A DNA stretch of 38,212 nucleotides, taken from the NCBI GenBank assembly GCA_029256065.1, contig JAQSYT010000008.1:1-38212 (forward strand), read 5' to 3'. The notes beneath the pieces were generated by a model. That model did not search any database and was not told the DNA's origin. It was given only the letters and a program-made list of their open reading frames with translations. The translations under genes were made by a program, and so were the position numbers. The DNA comes from Paenibacillaceae bacterium (lineage in GTDB: Bacteria > Bacillota > Bacilli > Paenibacillales > NBRC-103111). Of the stretch, positions 17,710 to 26,054 are shown in pieces; position 1 is the first letter of the stretch; each line of letters opens with the position of its first letter.

Positions 17710-18615
17710 ATGAAGCGTACTACATCCCGCTTTTTCACATTGGCAACGGTAATTACCGCCTCGATGGCATTGGTGCTGGCAGGCTGCGGCGCTAAGGAAA
17801 GCAACGGGGCAGGCGGCGCCTCCTCAACAGCTCCCGCCGGAACAACCGCAGCTGCAGCAAGCACGGCGCCTTCCGCCCCTGCAGTCAAGACAAAAATTAA
17901 GGTGGCTACCGGGGGTTCGCCCCGGCCCTTCTCTTACGTGAACGACAAGAACGAGCTGGAGGGCTACGACATTGAAGTGGTCAAGGCGATTTTCAAGGAG
18001 CTGCCTCAATATGAGATTTCCTTCGAGAAGACCGAGTTCACCTCCATCTTCGCCGGACTTGACTCCGACCGCTACCAGATCGGCGCCAACAACTTCGCCA
18101 TGAATGAGGCCCGCAAGCAAAAATACGTGTATACCAATGCCATCTTCAAAAACCAGTATGTCATCGCCCAGGCCTCAAGCCGTACGGATCTGAACGTCTT
18201 CAAGGATTTGCAGGGCAAAACCACGGAGGTAAACGCAGGTGTTAACTACACCACCGCCATTGAGAACTACAACAAGAGCCACACGGACAATCCGGTGAAG
18301 CTGAAATACACGGAAGCCGACATGCTGGCCACTCTGCAAAATGTGGAAAGCGGCAAAGCCGACTTTCAGCTTATCGACGCAGCGATTCTGCAGAAATACG
18401 TTACCGACTACAAGCTGAAGCTGAAGGCTGTTCCCCTGTCTGAGGAGGAAACCAAGCTCATCGGCGCGCCATTCAGCTATCTGATCCTCAGCAAGGGCAA
18501 ATACACCGAGCAGCTGGAGAAGGACATCAACGGAGCGCTGGATAAGCTGGTCAAGGACGGCACCGTCGGCAAAATCAGCACCAAATACTTCGGCGGGGAC
18601 TTCTCCCCGAAATGA
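17710..18615 (+). CDS. Amino-acid (cystine-type) ABC transporter substrate-binding lipoprotein
   Basis: 301 aa. The signal peptide ends in lipobox VLAGC (Cys26), followed by an Ala/Ser/Thr/Pro-rich linker to about residue 60. The type II periplasmic-binding fold then begins with VATGGSPRPFSYVNDKNELE and GYDIEVVKAIF. Later parts are NFAMNEARKQKYVYTN and the hinge ADFQLIDAA. AAGGAG precedes ATG17710. Closest in style to TcyA/TcyJ cystine or S-substituted cysteine binders, consistent with the surrounding sulfur genes; the ligand itself is inferred. Confidence 0.92.
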   Translation: MKRTTSRFFTLATVITASMALVLAGCGAKESNGAGGASSTAPAGTTAAAASTAPSAPAVKTKIKVATGGSPRPFSYVNDKNELEGYDIEVVKAIFKELPQYEISFEKTEFTSIFAGLDSDRYQIGANNFAMNEARKQKYVYTNAIFKNQYVIAQASSRTDLNVFKDLQGKTTEVNAGVNYTTAIENYNKSHTDNPVKLKYTEADMLATLQNVESGKADFQLIDAAILQKYVTDYKLKLKAVPLSEEETKLIGAPFSYLILSKGKYTEQLEKDINGALDKLVKDGTVGKISTKYFGGDFSPK

Positions 18616-18629
18616 GCGTGAGGTAAGCC

Positions 18630-19382
18630 ATGCCCAACATATTCGACTTCAAGCTGGTATTTGAGCTGATCCCCAGGCTGCTGGTTTACCTGCCTGTCAC
18701 ACTGGAAATCACAATATTGTCCATGTTCTTCGGGCTTGTGCTGGGTCTGGTGCTGGCGATTATTAAGATCAAGCGCATCCCGGTGCTGTACCGGCTGACG
18801 GTCCTGTTCGTCTCCTTCATGAGAGGCACGCCGATTCTGATCCAGCTGTACATTACCTATTACGGCATTCCCATTGCCCTGAAATACTTCAACTATTACA
18901 ACGGCACGGACTACACCGTGAACAACATTCCGGCTATGCTGTTTGTGCTTCTGGCCTTCACCATGAATGAGGCGGCGTATACCTCCGAAAGCATCCGGGC
19001 TGCCATCCAGTCCATCGACAAGGGGCAGCTGGAGGCTGCCAACTCCCTGGGCATGACCTACTTTCAGACCCTGCGGAGGATCATTGTGCCCGAGGCCTTC
19101 GAGGTGGCGCTGCCCACCCTGGGCAACACGCTAATCGGCTTGATGAAGGGAACGTCTCTGGCCTTCGTGTGCTCCGTGGTGGAAATGACCGCTCAGGGGA
19201 AAATCATCGCAGGGAACAACTACCGCTATTTCGAAGTGTACGTAGCCCTATCCATTATCTATTGGGCGCTGACCATTGTAATCGAGCAGGGCATCAAGCG
19301 GATTGAGAAGAAGATGAGCATCAACGATGTGAAAATAGTCAGGAGAAGTGGGCTGCATGATCGAAGTGCGGAATCTGTATAA
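18630..19382 (+). CDS. Polar amino-acid ABC transporter permease (HisM/TcyL type)
   Basis: 250 aa, PF00528 permease. Membrane segments start near residue 15 (LLVYLPVTLEITILSMFFGLVLGLVLAII). The family motif FMRGTPILIQLYITYYGIP is at about 57-75, and the EAA-type loop ESIRAAIQSIDKGQLEAANSLGM is near 115-135. It follows the binding protein by 14 bp, with GAGG six bases before the start, and overlaps the ATPase gene by 26 bp. Confidence 0.94.
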   Translation: MPNIFDFKLVFELIPRLLVYLPVTLEITILSMFFGLVLGLVLAIIKIKRIPVLYRLTVLFVSFMRGTPILIQLYITYYGIPIALKYFNYYNGTDYTVNNIPAMLFVLLAFTMNEAAYTSESIRAAIQSIDKGQLEAANSLGMTYFQTLRRIIVPEAFEVALPTLGNTLIGLMKGTSLAFVCSVVEMTAQGKIIAGNNYRYFEVYVALSIIYWALTIVIEQGIKRIEKKMSINDVKIVRRSGLHDRSAESV

Positions 19383-20115
19383 ACGGTTTCGGGAAAACGT
19401 CGTATTGGACCATATTGACCTGGATATCCAAAAGGGTGAGGTTGTAGCTGTAATCGGGCCTTCAGGGGCGGGCAAGTCCACCTTCCTGCGCTGCCTCAAT
19501 TTCCTGGAGGAGCCGGAGGCGGGAAGCATCCGGATCAATGACTTTCATTTCGATGTGCAGAAGCGGAGCCGGGAGCAGATCCGGACGCTGCGGCAGTATA
19601 CGGCCATGGTTTTCCAGCAATATAATCTGTTCCGCCGGAAGACCGCTCTGGAGAATGTGGCGGAGGGGCTTGTGGTGGTCAAGAAGGTTCCGAAGCGGGA
19701 AGCGGAGCAAATTGCCTATGAGCATCTGAAAAAGGTGGGGCTGGGTGATAAAATTAACCACTATCCCCGCCAGCTGTCGGGGGGACAGCAGCAGCGTGTG
19801 GGCATTGCCCGTGCGTTGGCTATGGAGCCCAGCATTCTGCTGTTCGACGAGCCTACCTCGGCGCTGGACCCGGAGCTGGTTGGCGAGGTGCTGGATACCA
19901 TCCGGACGGCAGCCCAAGAGGGGAATACGATGATCATCGTGTCCCATGAGCTGAATTTCGTGCAGCGTGTGGCCAACCGGGTGCTGTTTTTGGCCGATGG
20001 TAAAATCATTGCCGACGGCACCCCCAAGGAGGTATTCGAGCATCCGAAAAATGAACGGATTAAGGATTTCCTGGGAAAATTCTACCAGTACCAGGAAACG
20101 GAATACACGATTTAA
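19357..20115 (+). CDS. Polar amino-acid ABC transporter ATPase (GlnQ/TcyN type)
   Basis: 252 aa from ATG19357; a GTG nine bases earlier is possible, but AGGAG (19341-19345) suits the ATG better. Walker A is GPSGAGKST near residue 35, the Q-loop VFQQYNLF, the signature LSGGQQQRVGIARAL, Walker B ILLFDEPTSALDPE and the switch His in VSHELNF. It powers uptake through the preceding permease, probably of a sulfur amino acid. It ends 26 bp from the convergent AraC gene. Confidence 0.95.
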   Translation: MIEVRNLYKRFRENVVLDHIDLDIQKGEVVAVIGPSGAGKSTFLRCLNFLEEPEAGSIRINDFHFDVQKRSREQIRTLRQYTAMVFQQYNLFRRKTALENVAEGLVVVKKVPKREAEQIAYEHLKKVGLGDKINHYPRQLSGGQQQRVGIARALAMEPSILLFDEPTSALDPELVGEVLDTIRTAAQEGNTMIIVSHELNFVQRVANRVLFLADGKIIADGTPKEVFEHPKNERIKDFLGKFYQYQETEYTI

Positions 20116-20141
20116 GGTGCGGGAAAGGAGGGGGCGGCCGG

Positions 20142-21002
20142 TCATGGATGAGGCAGGCCTCCTCCTTCGTTATTATCCATTGGCGATGCAGGGAAAAGCC
20201 GCAGATATTTCTTGGGTGTCTCCGCCCCGAATTCCTTAAACTCTTTAATAAAGTGGTTCTGGTCAAAGTAGCCCAGGTCGAGAATGCTTCCCAGGGAGTC
20301 CTCCTCCCCGTAGTGACTCAGCTCATCTAAGGCAAACTGGAAGCGGATGATCCGGCTGAACAGCTTGGGCGGCATACCCAGATACCGCTGGAACAGATTC
20401 AGCAGATAGCGGGAGGAGTAGCCTGTTTCGGCCGCCAGCTCTCCGATGGGTGCTGCCCCGCGGCTTTGGATAATCCGGCCCGCCGCATAACGGACCAAGT
20501 CCGGAACATTGAACTCCCGGGGGTAATACCGGAGATAAAAATCCAGGAATGCCTTGACCCGCCCGTCAAAGCCGGATGCCGCAGCGACCTGCTCCAGCAG
20601 CTCATCCGCATGGGGGAGCACGGTCTGGACAGGTGTTTCAAACTCGGTGAATTCGTTGGCGGGCAGCTTGAAGAAGGGCTCCACATAGCCGGGAAGGAAA
20701 CGGATGGAGAAATACTCGCAATCCGAACGCACAAAAAAACCTTGTCTGCGATGGATCAAGCTGCCGCAGATATTGGCGGACGGCTTTGGAGGGTAGCAGC
20801 AGATTACCAGGTAGAGGCAGCCGTCGGGGAAAACAAACATTTTATCCGCGTTATCGGCGTTCAGGCGGAAGCCGGTGAACTGGATGCCGCCGCCGAACAA
20901 AGCGGAGGCTGTATGGCCTCCTTCCACATAAGCGGGCAGCAGCTTCTGGAGAAACGGCTGATGCGGCCGGTAGGTTTCTATGCTTGAAGTTACCCGTTTC
21001 AC
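20142..21002 (-). CDS. AraC-family transcriptional regulator with cysteine-rich sensor domain
   Basis: 286 aa. The N-terminal ~170 residues are a ligand or effector domain with five Cys in 34 residues (C62, C68, C69, C79, C95; start FPDGC, ICCYPP). The C-terminal AraC double HTH includes IGELAAETGYSSRYLLNLFQ and SILDLGYFDQNHFIKEFKEF. GTG21002 is the start: AAGGAGCG lies 7 bases before it, while the nearby ATG is in another frame. It is divergent from the second GNAT-GHR-GHR set and convergent with the ABC transporter, so it is the natural candidate regulator of the sulfur/GHR cluster. Confidence 0.88.
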   Translation of the reverse strand: MKRVTSSIETYRPHQPFLQKLLPAYVEGGHTASALFGGGIQFTGFRLNADNADKMFVFPDGCLYLVICCYPPKPSANICGSLIHRRQGFFVRSDCEYFSIRFLPGYVEPFFKLPANEFTEFETPVQTVLPHADELLEQVAAASGFDGRVKAFLDFYLRYYPREFNVPDLVRYAAGRIIQSRGAAPIGELAAETGYSSRYLLNLFQRYLGMPPKLFSRIIRFQFALDELSHYGEEDSLGSILDLGYFDQNHFIKEFKEFGAETPKKYLRLFPASPMDNNEGGGLPHP

Positions 21003-21118
21003 TGTCCATCGCTCCTTATTGGCTGCCCGAAGGCGTTGTTATTTTTTTATTATACAATTATTCTCATTAAAATACTTGGTTTATTTTTGGCGAAAAGAAA
21101 GGGGACTGTTAGCAATCC

Positions 21119-21541
21119 ATGTCGATTACCGTTCAAAATGACTGCCGGTTTGGAAATTGGGAGCGGGTTGCGGCTCTGCTGTCTCATTTTGGCATTTCCC
21201 AGGCGTCCCCGGAGCATCATCAAAGAGCCTTCGAGAACAGCTACTCCGTCACCTTCCTGTATGACGGGGACCGGTTTATCGGCTTTGGGCGGAGTATCTC
21301 CGACGGTGTGGCCCAGGCGGCGCTGTTCAATATCGTGGTGGACCCGGACTATCACGGACAGGGGCTGGGGCGGCTGATTATTGATGATCTGCTGAAGGCG
21401 GTTGGCCATTGCAATGTGGTGCTGTACACTCATCCCGACACGGTCAGCTTTTACCGGCATCTGGGCTTCAGACGGATGAAGACAGGCATGGCCCGGTACC
21501 AGTCGGTGGAGAAAATGGAGCAGATGGATTTTATTGAATGA
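21119..21541 (+). CDS. GNAT-family N-acetyltransferase (second copy)
   Basis: 140 aa. The acetyl-CoA loop is in DYHGQGLGRLIIDDLL near residues 79-94, after the strand AALFNIVVDP, and the C-terminal motif is HPDTVSFYRHLGFR. It is not a close copy of the GNAT at 14003. It has the same position in the order GNAT-GHR-GHR. AAAGGGG about a dozen bases upstream is a modest RBS. Substrate unknown. Confidence 0.87.
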   Translation: MSITVQNDCRFGNWERVAALLSHFGISQASPEHHQRAFENSYSVTFLYDGDRFIGFGRSISDGVAQAALFNIVVDPDYHGQGLGRLIIDDLLKAVGHCNVVLYTHPDTVSFYRHLGFRRMKTGMARYQSVEKMEQMDFIE

Positions 21542-21559
21542 GGGGATGAGGTGCGAGGT

Positions 21560-22549
21560 ATGGGCATAAGGGACAAAACCGGCATTCCGGGCCAGCACCC
21601 CGTTTTCCAACGGGAGCTTGCCGCTGACGGCACATTTACACCACAAACTAATCTGTTTACGGTGCCCTTCGGCTACGGCCCCGGCGAGCACCGGCCGGAG
21701 GCCGGGCGGTACCGGCTTCTATGGATGAAGGCCTGCCCCTACGCCCACCGGGCGGTCATTGTACGGCGGCTGCTGGGGCTGGAGGAGGCCATCAGCTTGG
21801 GTACGGCCAGCCACTTCCGGACGGAGCATGGCTGGGAATTTTCCTTGGACGAGGGTGGTGTGGACCCGGTGCTGGGCATCCGCTATGTCAAGGAAATCTA
21901 TGACGCAGAGGATCCGGATTGGCCTGGCAGGCCTACGGTGCCCATTGTGGTGGATGCGCGGACCGGCCGCGGGGTGAACAGCGATTATTTCCGGCTGACC
22001 AACTACCTGGAGACAGTATGGGCCCCGTTTCACAAGGAGGGGGCGCCGGATCTGTACCCGGAAGGGCTGCGTGAGGAGATTGACGCCTTGAATGAAATCA
22101 TCTTCACCGACATTAACAGCGGCGTCTACAAAGCGGGCTTCGCCCATACCCAGGCTGCCTATGAGCGGGCGTACCATACGCTGTTCACCCGGCTGGACTG
22201 GCTGGAGGAACGGCTGGGCGGGAGCCGCTATCTCTTCGGGGATGCCATTACCGACTCGGATGTGCGGTTATATACCACCCTGGTCCGGTTCGATGCAGCC
22301 TATTACCCGGTATTCAACACAAACCGCAGCCGGCTGGTGGACTTCCCCAATCTGTGGGGCTACGCCCGGGATCTCTACCAAATTCCCGGCTTCGGCGATA
22401 CCACAGATCTGGGCGCTATCCGCAGCAGCTATCACGCCTCCCCCCATCTGAGGGGCTTTGCCCGAAACCCGTTCGGCATCCACCCCAAAGGACAGGACGA
22501 GGCAATCTGGCTGACACCCCACGGGCGGGAAAAATGGAGCAAAGGATGA
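21560..22549 (+). CDS. GHR-like protein, copy 3
   Basis: 329 aa, with catalytic Cys59 in CPYAHR and the family C-domain (ITDSDVRLYTTLVRFDAAYY, ARDLYQIPGFGDTTDL). It is very close to copy 1 across RTEHGWEFSLDEGGVDPVLG. ATG21560 with GAGG eight bases upstream is preferred; GTG21551 is an alternative. It starts 18 bp after the second GNAT and its stop overlaps copy 4 (ATGA). The N-terminus has no signal peptide, so it acts in the cytoplasm. Confidence 0.9.
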   Translation: MGIRDKTGIPGQHPVFQRELAADGTFTPQTNLFTVPFGYGPGEHRPEAGRYRLLWMKACPYAHRAVIVRRLLGLEEAISLGTASHFRTEHGWEFSLDEGGVDPVLGIRYVKEIYDAEDPDWPGRPTVPIVVDARTGRGVNSDYFRLTNYLETVWAPFHKEGAPDLYPEGLREEIDALNEIIFTDINSGVYKAGFAHTQAAYERAYHTLFTRLDWLEERLGGSRYLFGDAITDSDVRLYTTLVRFDAAYYPVFNTNRSRLVDFPNLWGYARDLYQIPGFGDTTDLGAIRSSYHASPHLRGFARNPFGIHPKGQDEAIWLTPHGREKWSKG

Positions 22550-23556
22550 GTGCTATGTCAGAACAAGAGAAGACCAATAACATAGGAGTGTCGGCCGGAG
22601 CGGTGACGCAGCCGTCCGCCCCGGCAGAGATAGCCGGCAGCGGCGCCTTCGTCCGGCAGCCCAACCGCTTCAGCGCCTTCTTCGGCGAGGCTCCCGGCGA
22701 GCTGCCCGCAGAGCCGGGACGCTACCGGCTTCTGTGGTGCGCGGCTTGCCCCTGGGCCCACCGGGCCGTCATTGTCCGCCGTCTGCTGGGGCTGGAGCAG
22801 GCCATCAGCCTGGGCACGGTGGACCCCATCCGTCCTCCTCTGCCCCATGCGGACTGGGCGTTTACCCTGGATGAAGGGGAGGTTGATCCGGTGCTTGGCA
22901 TCCGGTACGTCAGCGATGCCTACCGGGCTGCTGATCCGGATTACCGGGGAAGGCCGACGGTCCCGGCGCTGGTGGATATCCCCTCCGGCAAGGTCGTGCA
23001 GAACGATTATTTCCGGCTGACCAACCATTTGGAAACGGCTTGGGCTGTTTTTCACGCCCCGGATGCGCCGGATTTGTATCCGGAGCATCTGCGCGGTGAA
23101 ATTGATGCACTGAATGAGGTGATTTTCCACGAGGTGAACAACGGCGTGTACAAGGCGGGCTTTGCCCGGTCCCAGGAGGCCTACGAGCAGGCCTTCGACA
23201 CCCTGTTTACCCGGCTGGACTGGCTGGAAGAAAGGCTGGGGAGGAGCCGTTATCTCTTCGGGGACGGCATCACCGATTCCGATGTCCGGCTCTATACTAC
23301 GCTGGCCCGGTTCGACGCGGCTTATTTCACCGCATTCCGGGCCAACCGCCAGAGGCTGGCGGATTATACCCACCTGTGGGGATATGCCCGGGATCTCTAC
23401 CAGACCCGCGGTTTCGGGGATACCACTGATTTTGATGCTATCAAGCGGCATTACCATTTGTCCGGCCACCTGAGCGGCCAGGGGAATAGCCCTTACGGCA
23501 TTGTTCCGCTGGGACCGGACCCGGAGGGCTGGCTTCTGCCCCATGGCCGGGGATAG
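22546..23556 (+). CDS. GHR-like protein, copy 4, with a CxxC active site
   Basis: 336 aa from ATG22546, which overlaps the previous stop and has GGAG six bases upstream; ATG22555 is an alternative. The long upstream extension to 22354 only overlaps copy 3. The active-site Cys68 is in CPWAHR, and a second Cys three residues before gives CAACPW, a thioredoxin-like CxxC not present in the other three copies. An Ala/Pro-rich leader of about 30 residues precedes the domain. It is the last gene of the second module; the 50-bp repeat array follows. Confidence 0.9.
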   Translation: MSAMSEQEKTNNIGVSAGAVTQPSAPAEIAGSGAFVRQPNRFSAFFGEAPGELPAEPGRYRLLWCAACPWAHRAVIVRRLLGLEQAISLGTVDPIRPPLPHADWAFTLDEGEVDPVLGIRYVSDAYRAADPDYRGRPTVPALVDIPSGKVVQNDYFRLTNHLETAWAVFHAPDAPDLYPEHLRGEIDALNEVIFHEVNNGVYKAGFARSQEAYEQAFDTLFTRLDWLEERLGRSRYLFGDGITDSDVRLYTTLARFDAAYFTAFRANRQRLADYTHLWGYARDLYQTRGFGDTTDFDAIKRHYHLSGHLSGQGNSPYGIVPLGPDPEGWLLPHGRG

Positions 23557-23589
23557 GAGACAATAAGCAGGGGGAAGCGCAAGCTGCCC

Positions 23590-23800
23590 AAACGGACACA
23601 GGATGCGCTAAACAGAAGAATAGTGGTGTTTTCCATCTGGACGGACACAGGGGCCGCTATTTAGGAGAATAATGGTGTTTTACAATTTAAACGGACACAC
23701 GATTCGTTAAGTGCCTGAAAGCAGCCGTTTTAGACGGTTTCCAAAGGCAATAACGCACCGTGTGTCCGTGAAATTATCGGAAGTGCTTATTTTGGCAAAA
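23590..23800 (+). repeat. Dispersed 50-bp repeat array, locus 3
   Basis: Three direct units with ACGGACACA at 23592, 23641 and 23691 (spacing 49 and 50). An inverted copy lies at 23759-23769 (CGTGTGTCCGT) and a degenerate unit starts near 23775 (TATCGGAAGTGCTTATTT). The middle unit shares GCCGCTATTT at offset 12, AATGG at offset 30 and the T-run with locus 1. The rest of the gap up to 23885 shows nothing else. Confidence 0.78.
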
Positions 23801-23885
23801 TAACGAATCCTCGGTCCGGATAGCCGGAAACCTATGATGGGACGAATCCCAATTCACCTGCACGTTCTCAAACAGACAGCCCACC

Positions 23886-23918
23886 CAAAAAAACCGCCAG
23901 GCAGTTGGCCCTGGCGGC
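23886..23918 (-). terminator. Intrinsic terminator for the 23.9-kb methyltransferase
   Basis: Stem CCGCCAGG/CCTGGCGG (23894-23901 and 23910-23917) with an 8-base loop, followed on the - strand by a run of seven T. Confidence 0.9.
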
Positions 23919-23939
23919 TATATCTCATTGAATCAAGGA

Positions 23940-24692
23940 TTATGGCCGTCCCCAATAGGCCATGGTTTCATTGGGCTGCGAGTAGACCCCGTCCTTGGCA
24001 TGCCGGTCAAACAATTCCTCCAGCGCCGAAATGTATTCCTGATACCTGGGGTCCCCAGGCTTCAGTGAATAGGAGCCGGACAGGTTGCGCTCAATAAAAC
24101 CGGTTTTGTCAAACGTCAGATCATTGGAGAAGGTTTCCACCGTAAATTCCTGATGGAAGAAGCCTGCGATTCTATCGTCCAGGTATTCGATACCGCCGCT
24201 GAAGCCGGTGAATTCCGGGCAATATTCCCTTAGGATGGCTTCGTTCTCCCGGACGGAATCCCGGTCGTGAATTCGGGAGTTCCAGACCAGTACTACCTGG
24301 CCGCCGGGCCGGAGAATCCGCCGGCATTCCTGGCCGAAGGCCTCCGGATCAAACCAGTGGAAGGCCTGGGCTACGGTCACGGCGTCCACACTCCCGCTGG
24401 GAAGGATGGTTTCCTCTGCTGTACCCGCCACCGGGGTGAACCGCGGGTTGTCTGCCAGGTCCCGCACAGCCACAGCCCGCATGTCGGCGTTGGGCTCCAC
24501 GCCATAGACCCGACACCCGAGGCTTAACAGCACCTTGGAAAAAATCCCGGTGCCCGCACCGATATCGGCCACCACCGAGTCTGCTCCGATGCCAACCGTC
24601 TGAGTGATGCGGTCCAGCATGGCTTGGGGATACCCCGGTCTGGCCTTGGCGTAAATCTCGGCTTTGCCTGTGAACTTTCCTGTGTTATTCAT
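23940..24692 (-). CDS. Class I SAM-dependent methyltransferase (UbiE/Methyltransf_11 type), first
   Basis: 250 aa. SAM-binding motif I is VVADIGAGTGIFS near residues 40-52, motif II acidic VYGVEPNADM, and the post-motif SVDAVTVAQAFHWFD is typical of the Methyltransf_11 group. GGAGG seven bases upstream supports ATG24692. A second, different methyltransferase lies 35 bp upstream in the same direction, so they form a small operon ended by the terminator at 23.9 kb. Acceptor unknown. Confidence 0.9.
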   Translation of the reverse strand: MNNTGKFTGKAEIYAKARPGYPQAMLDRITQTVGIGADSVVADIGAGTGIFSKVLLSLGCRVYGVEPNADMRAVAVRDLADNPRFTPVAGTAEETILPSGSVDAVTVAQAFHWFDPEAFGQECRRILRPGGQVVLVWNSRIHDRDSVRENEAILREYCPEFTGFSGGIEYLDDRIAGFFHQEFTVETFSNDLTFDKTGFIERNLSGSYSLKPGDPRYQEYISALEELFDRHAKDGVYSQPNETMAYWGRP

Positions 24693-24727
24693 CTGGAATC
24701 CTCCGGTTCTCGTGGTTGGCCGGCCTG

Positions 24728-25384
24728 TTACAGTGCCCGCGCATGAATATGGAAGTGGCAGCCCTTTTTGCCCAGGAAAGAATGGTCCTCCACATGCCGG
24801 AATTGCAGCATCTCGAAGCCGGAGAACAGCTCCGCCGCCTCATGGGCGTTCACGTAGCAATGGGGGATGCCATCTTCCCCGTCCTTCGTATACTGGAGCG
24901 TCCGGACATCCAGCCGCCGGTATTCCGGACCGGCCCTGGTATAGTTGGGGCTTAGGGTGGAATTCAAGGTCAGGAAAATCTCCCCGCCGGGGCGGGTGAC
25001 TCTGGCGATTTCCCGGACTGCCTGCTTAAGACCGTTCATATCCGTGTGGTAGATGCAGTGATAGGAGAGGAGGCAGTCAAAGGCGTTGTCGGCAAAGGGC
25101 AGGGCCTGCATGTCCCCTCTCACCAGCTCCATAGGCAGCTCCCGGGCTGCTGCGGTTGCGGCCAGAGCATCCAGCCCCGATTGGGACAGGTCAAAGGCTG
25201 TAACCGCAAAACCGGCCTCCGCAAATTGCAGGGCATGGCGGCCCAGACCGCAGCCCAGATCCAGAAATTTTGTGAGCCCAAGCTCCCTCCATCTCCAGGC
25301 ATAATAATAGCATTCCTGTGCGGGCGTCTCCCAAACAGGGTCCTTGCTTTTGATCCAATCCCATTCCTGAGACAGCACCGTCAT
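24728..25384 (-). CDS. Class I SAM-dependent methyltransferase, second
   Basis: 218 aa. Motif I is FLDLGCGLGRHALQFAEAGF near residues 40-60, the acidic motif II lies in VTAFDLSQSGL, and FDCLLSYHCIYHTD is the post-motif. GAGGG abuts ATG25384; a GTG six bases further in (25378) would be better spaced, so the start is uncertain by two codons. It precedes the other methyltransferase with no terminator between. The substrate cannot be predicted. Confidence 0.87.
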   Translation of the reverse strand: MTVLSQEWDWIKSKDPVWETPAQECYYYAWRWRELGLTKFLDLGCGLGRHALQFAEAGFAVTAFDLSQSGLDALAATAAARELPMELVRGDMQALPFADNAFDCLLSYHCIYHTDMNGLKQAVREIARVTRPGGEIFLTLNSTLSPNYTRAGPEYRRLDVRTLQYTKDGEDGIPHCYVNAHEAAELFSGFEMLQFRHVEDHSFLGKKGCHFHIHARAL

Positions 25385-25532
25385 CCCTCATTTCTTGTTG
25401 GAGTGTAACCTCAACCGTTCCTTTTATTGTGCCACATTCCGCGTGAAAAGGTAAGTGAAAGCGGTGGCGGAACGGAGAGATACTGTGGTGGAGCGGGTCT
25501 CGCCGGTGGAGGGGAAGAGGAGGCACACTCAC

Positions 25533-25571
25533 CAAAAAACAAATAGAGCCTGCACGGTGTACGGCAGACTC
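25533..25571 (-). terminator. Intrinsic terminator for the DUF4395 gene
   Basis: On the - strand GAGTCTGC/GCAGGCTC (one G-T pair, 10-base loop) is followed by ATTTGTTTTTT. It lies 22 bp after the DUF4395 stop. Confidence 0.8.
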
Positions 25572-25592
25572 TCCGGAAATGACGGTTTGGCT

Positions 25593-26009
25593 TTAGCGCC
25601 CGGTCAGGCGCCCGGCCTTGATTTGCTTCACCCAGAAATAAATGGTGCAGCCGACGCAGTAGCCCAACAGGGCTGCTCCTGCCGCACCCAGCAGCATCAC
25701 GGCGAATACGTAGCCTGCTGCGGACCATCCCAGCAGGAGACTACCCAGGGAAAGTGTGAGAAAACCAACAGCCAGAGAATTGTTGAACCTGAGCAGCTCG
25801 GCAGCTTGGGTTTCCTTGCCCTTGGGGGTGAGAAGCTGCCGGCCCAAGGTGGCGAACAGATTCCAGCGGCCACCGGTGAAAAGTCCCGCAACCTGAATCA
25901 GCCATAATGCAGCAATAATCCACGGCTGGCGGAACACAAGAAAGGCAATAACCGACAGGACAATGCCGGCTTGGTTGGCTTTAACATATTCGATGGGGAT
26001 TTCCTTCAT
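25593..26009 (-). CDS. DUF4395 family membrane protein
   Basis: 138 aa with about four hydrophobic segments (IVLSVIAFLVF; WIIAALWLIQVAGLF; LAVGFLTLSLGSLLLGW; YVFAVMLLGAAGAALLGY). The C-terminal motif CVGCTIYFWVK, with the CxxC pair, and the central FNN are typical of DUF4395 (PF14340). Family members are often found beside or fused to thiol-redox proteins, suggesting a role in membrane redox or sulfur handling, but no function is established. GGAGG lies 9 bases before ATG26009. The gene is monocistronic, with a good promoter and its own terminator. Confidence 0.85.
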   Translation of the reverse strand: MKEIPIEYVKANQAGIVLSVIAFLVFRQPWIIAALWLIQVAGLFTGGRWNLFATLGRQLLTPKGKETQAAELLRFNNSLAVGFLTLSLGSLLLGWSAAGYVFAVMLLGAAGAALLGYCVGCTIYFWVKQIKAGRLTGR

Positions 26010-26054
26010 AAGGATGCGCCTCCAGTTTAAATCTGATTAAGATGATTGGTTTAA

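Noticed and set aside
22354-22545. N-terminal extension of GHR copy 4
   Set aside because: It lies wholly inside GHR copy 3 in another frame and has no family sequence.
23590-23800. CRISPR array
   Set aside because: The 50-bp units are diverged along their whole length, without identical repeats and unique spacers, and no cas genes are present.
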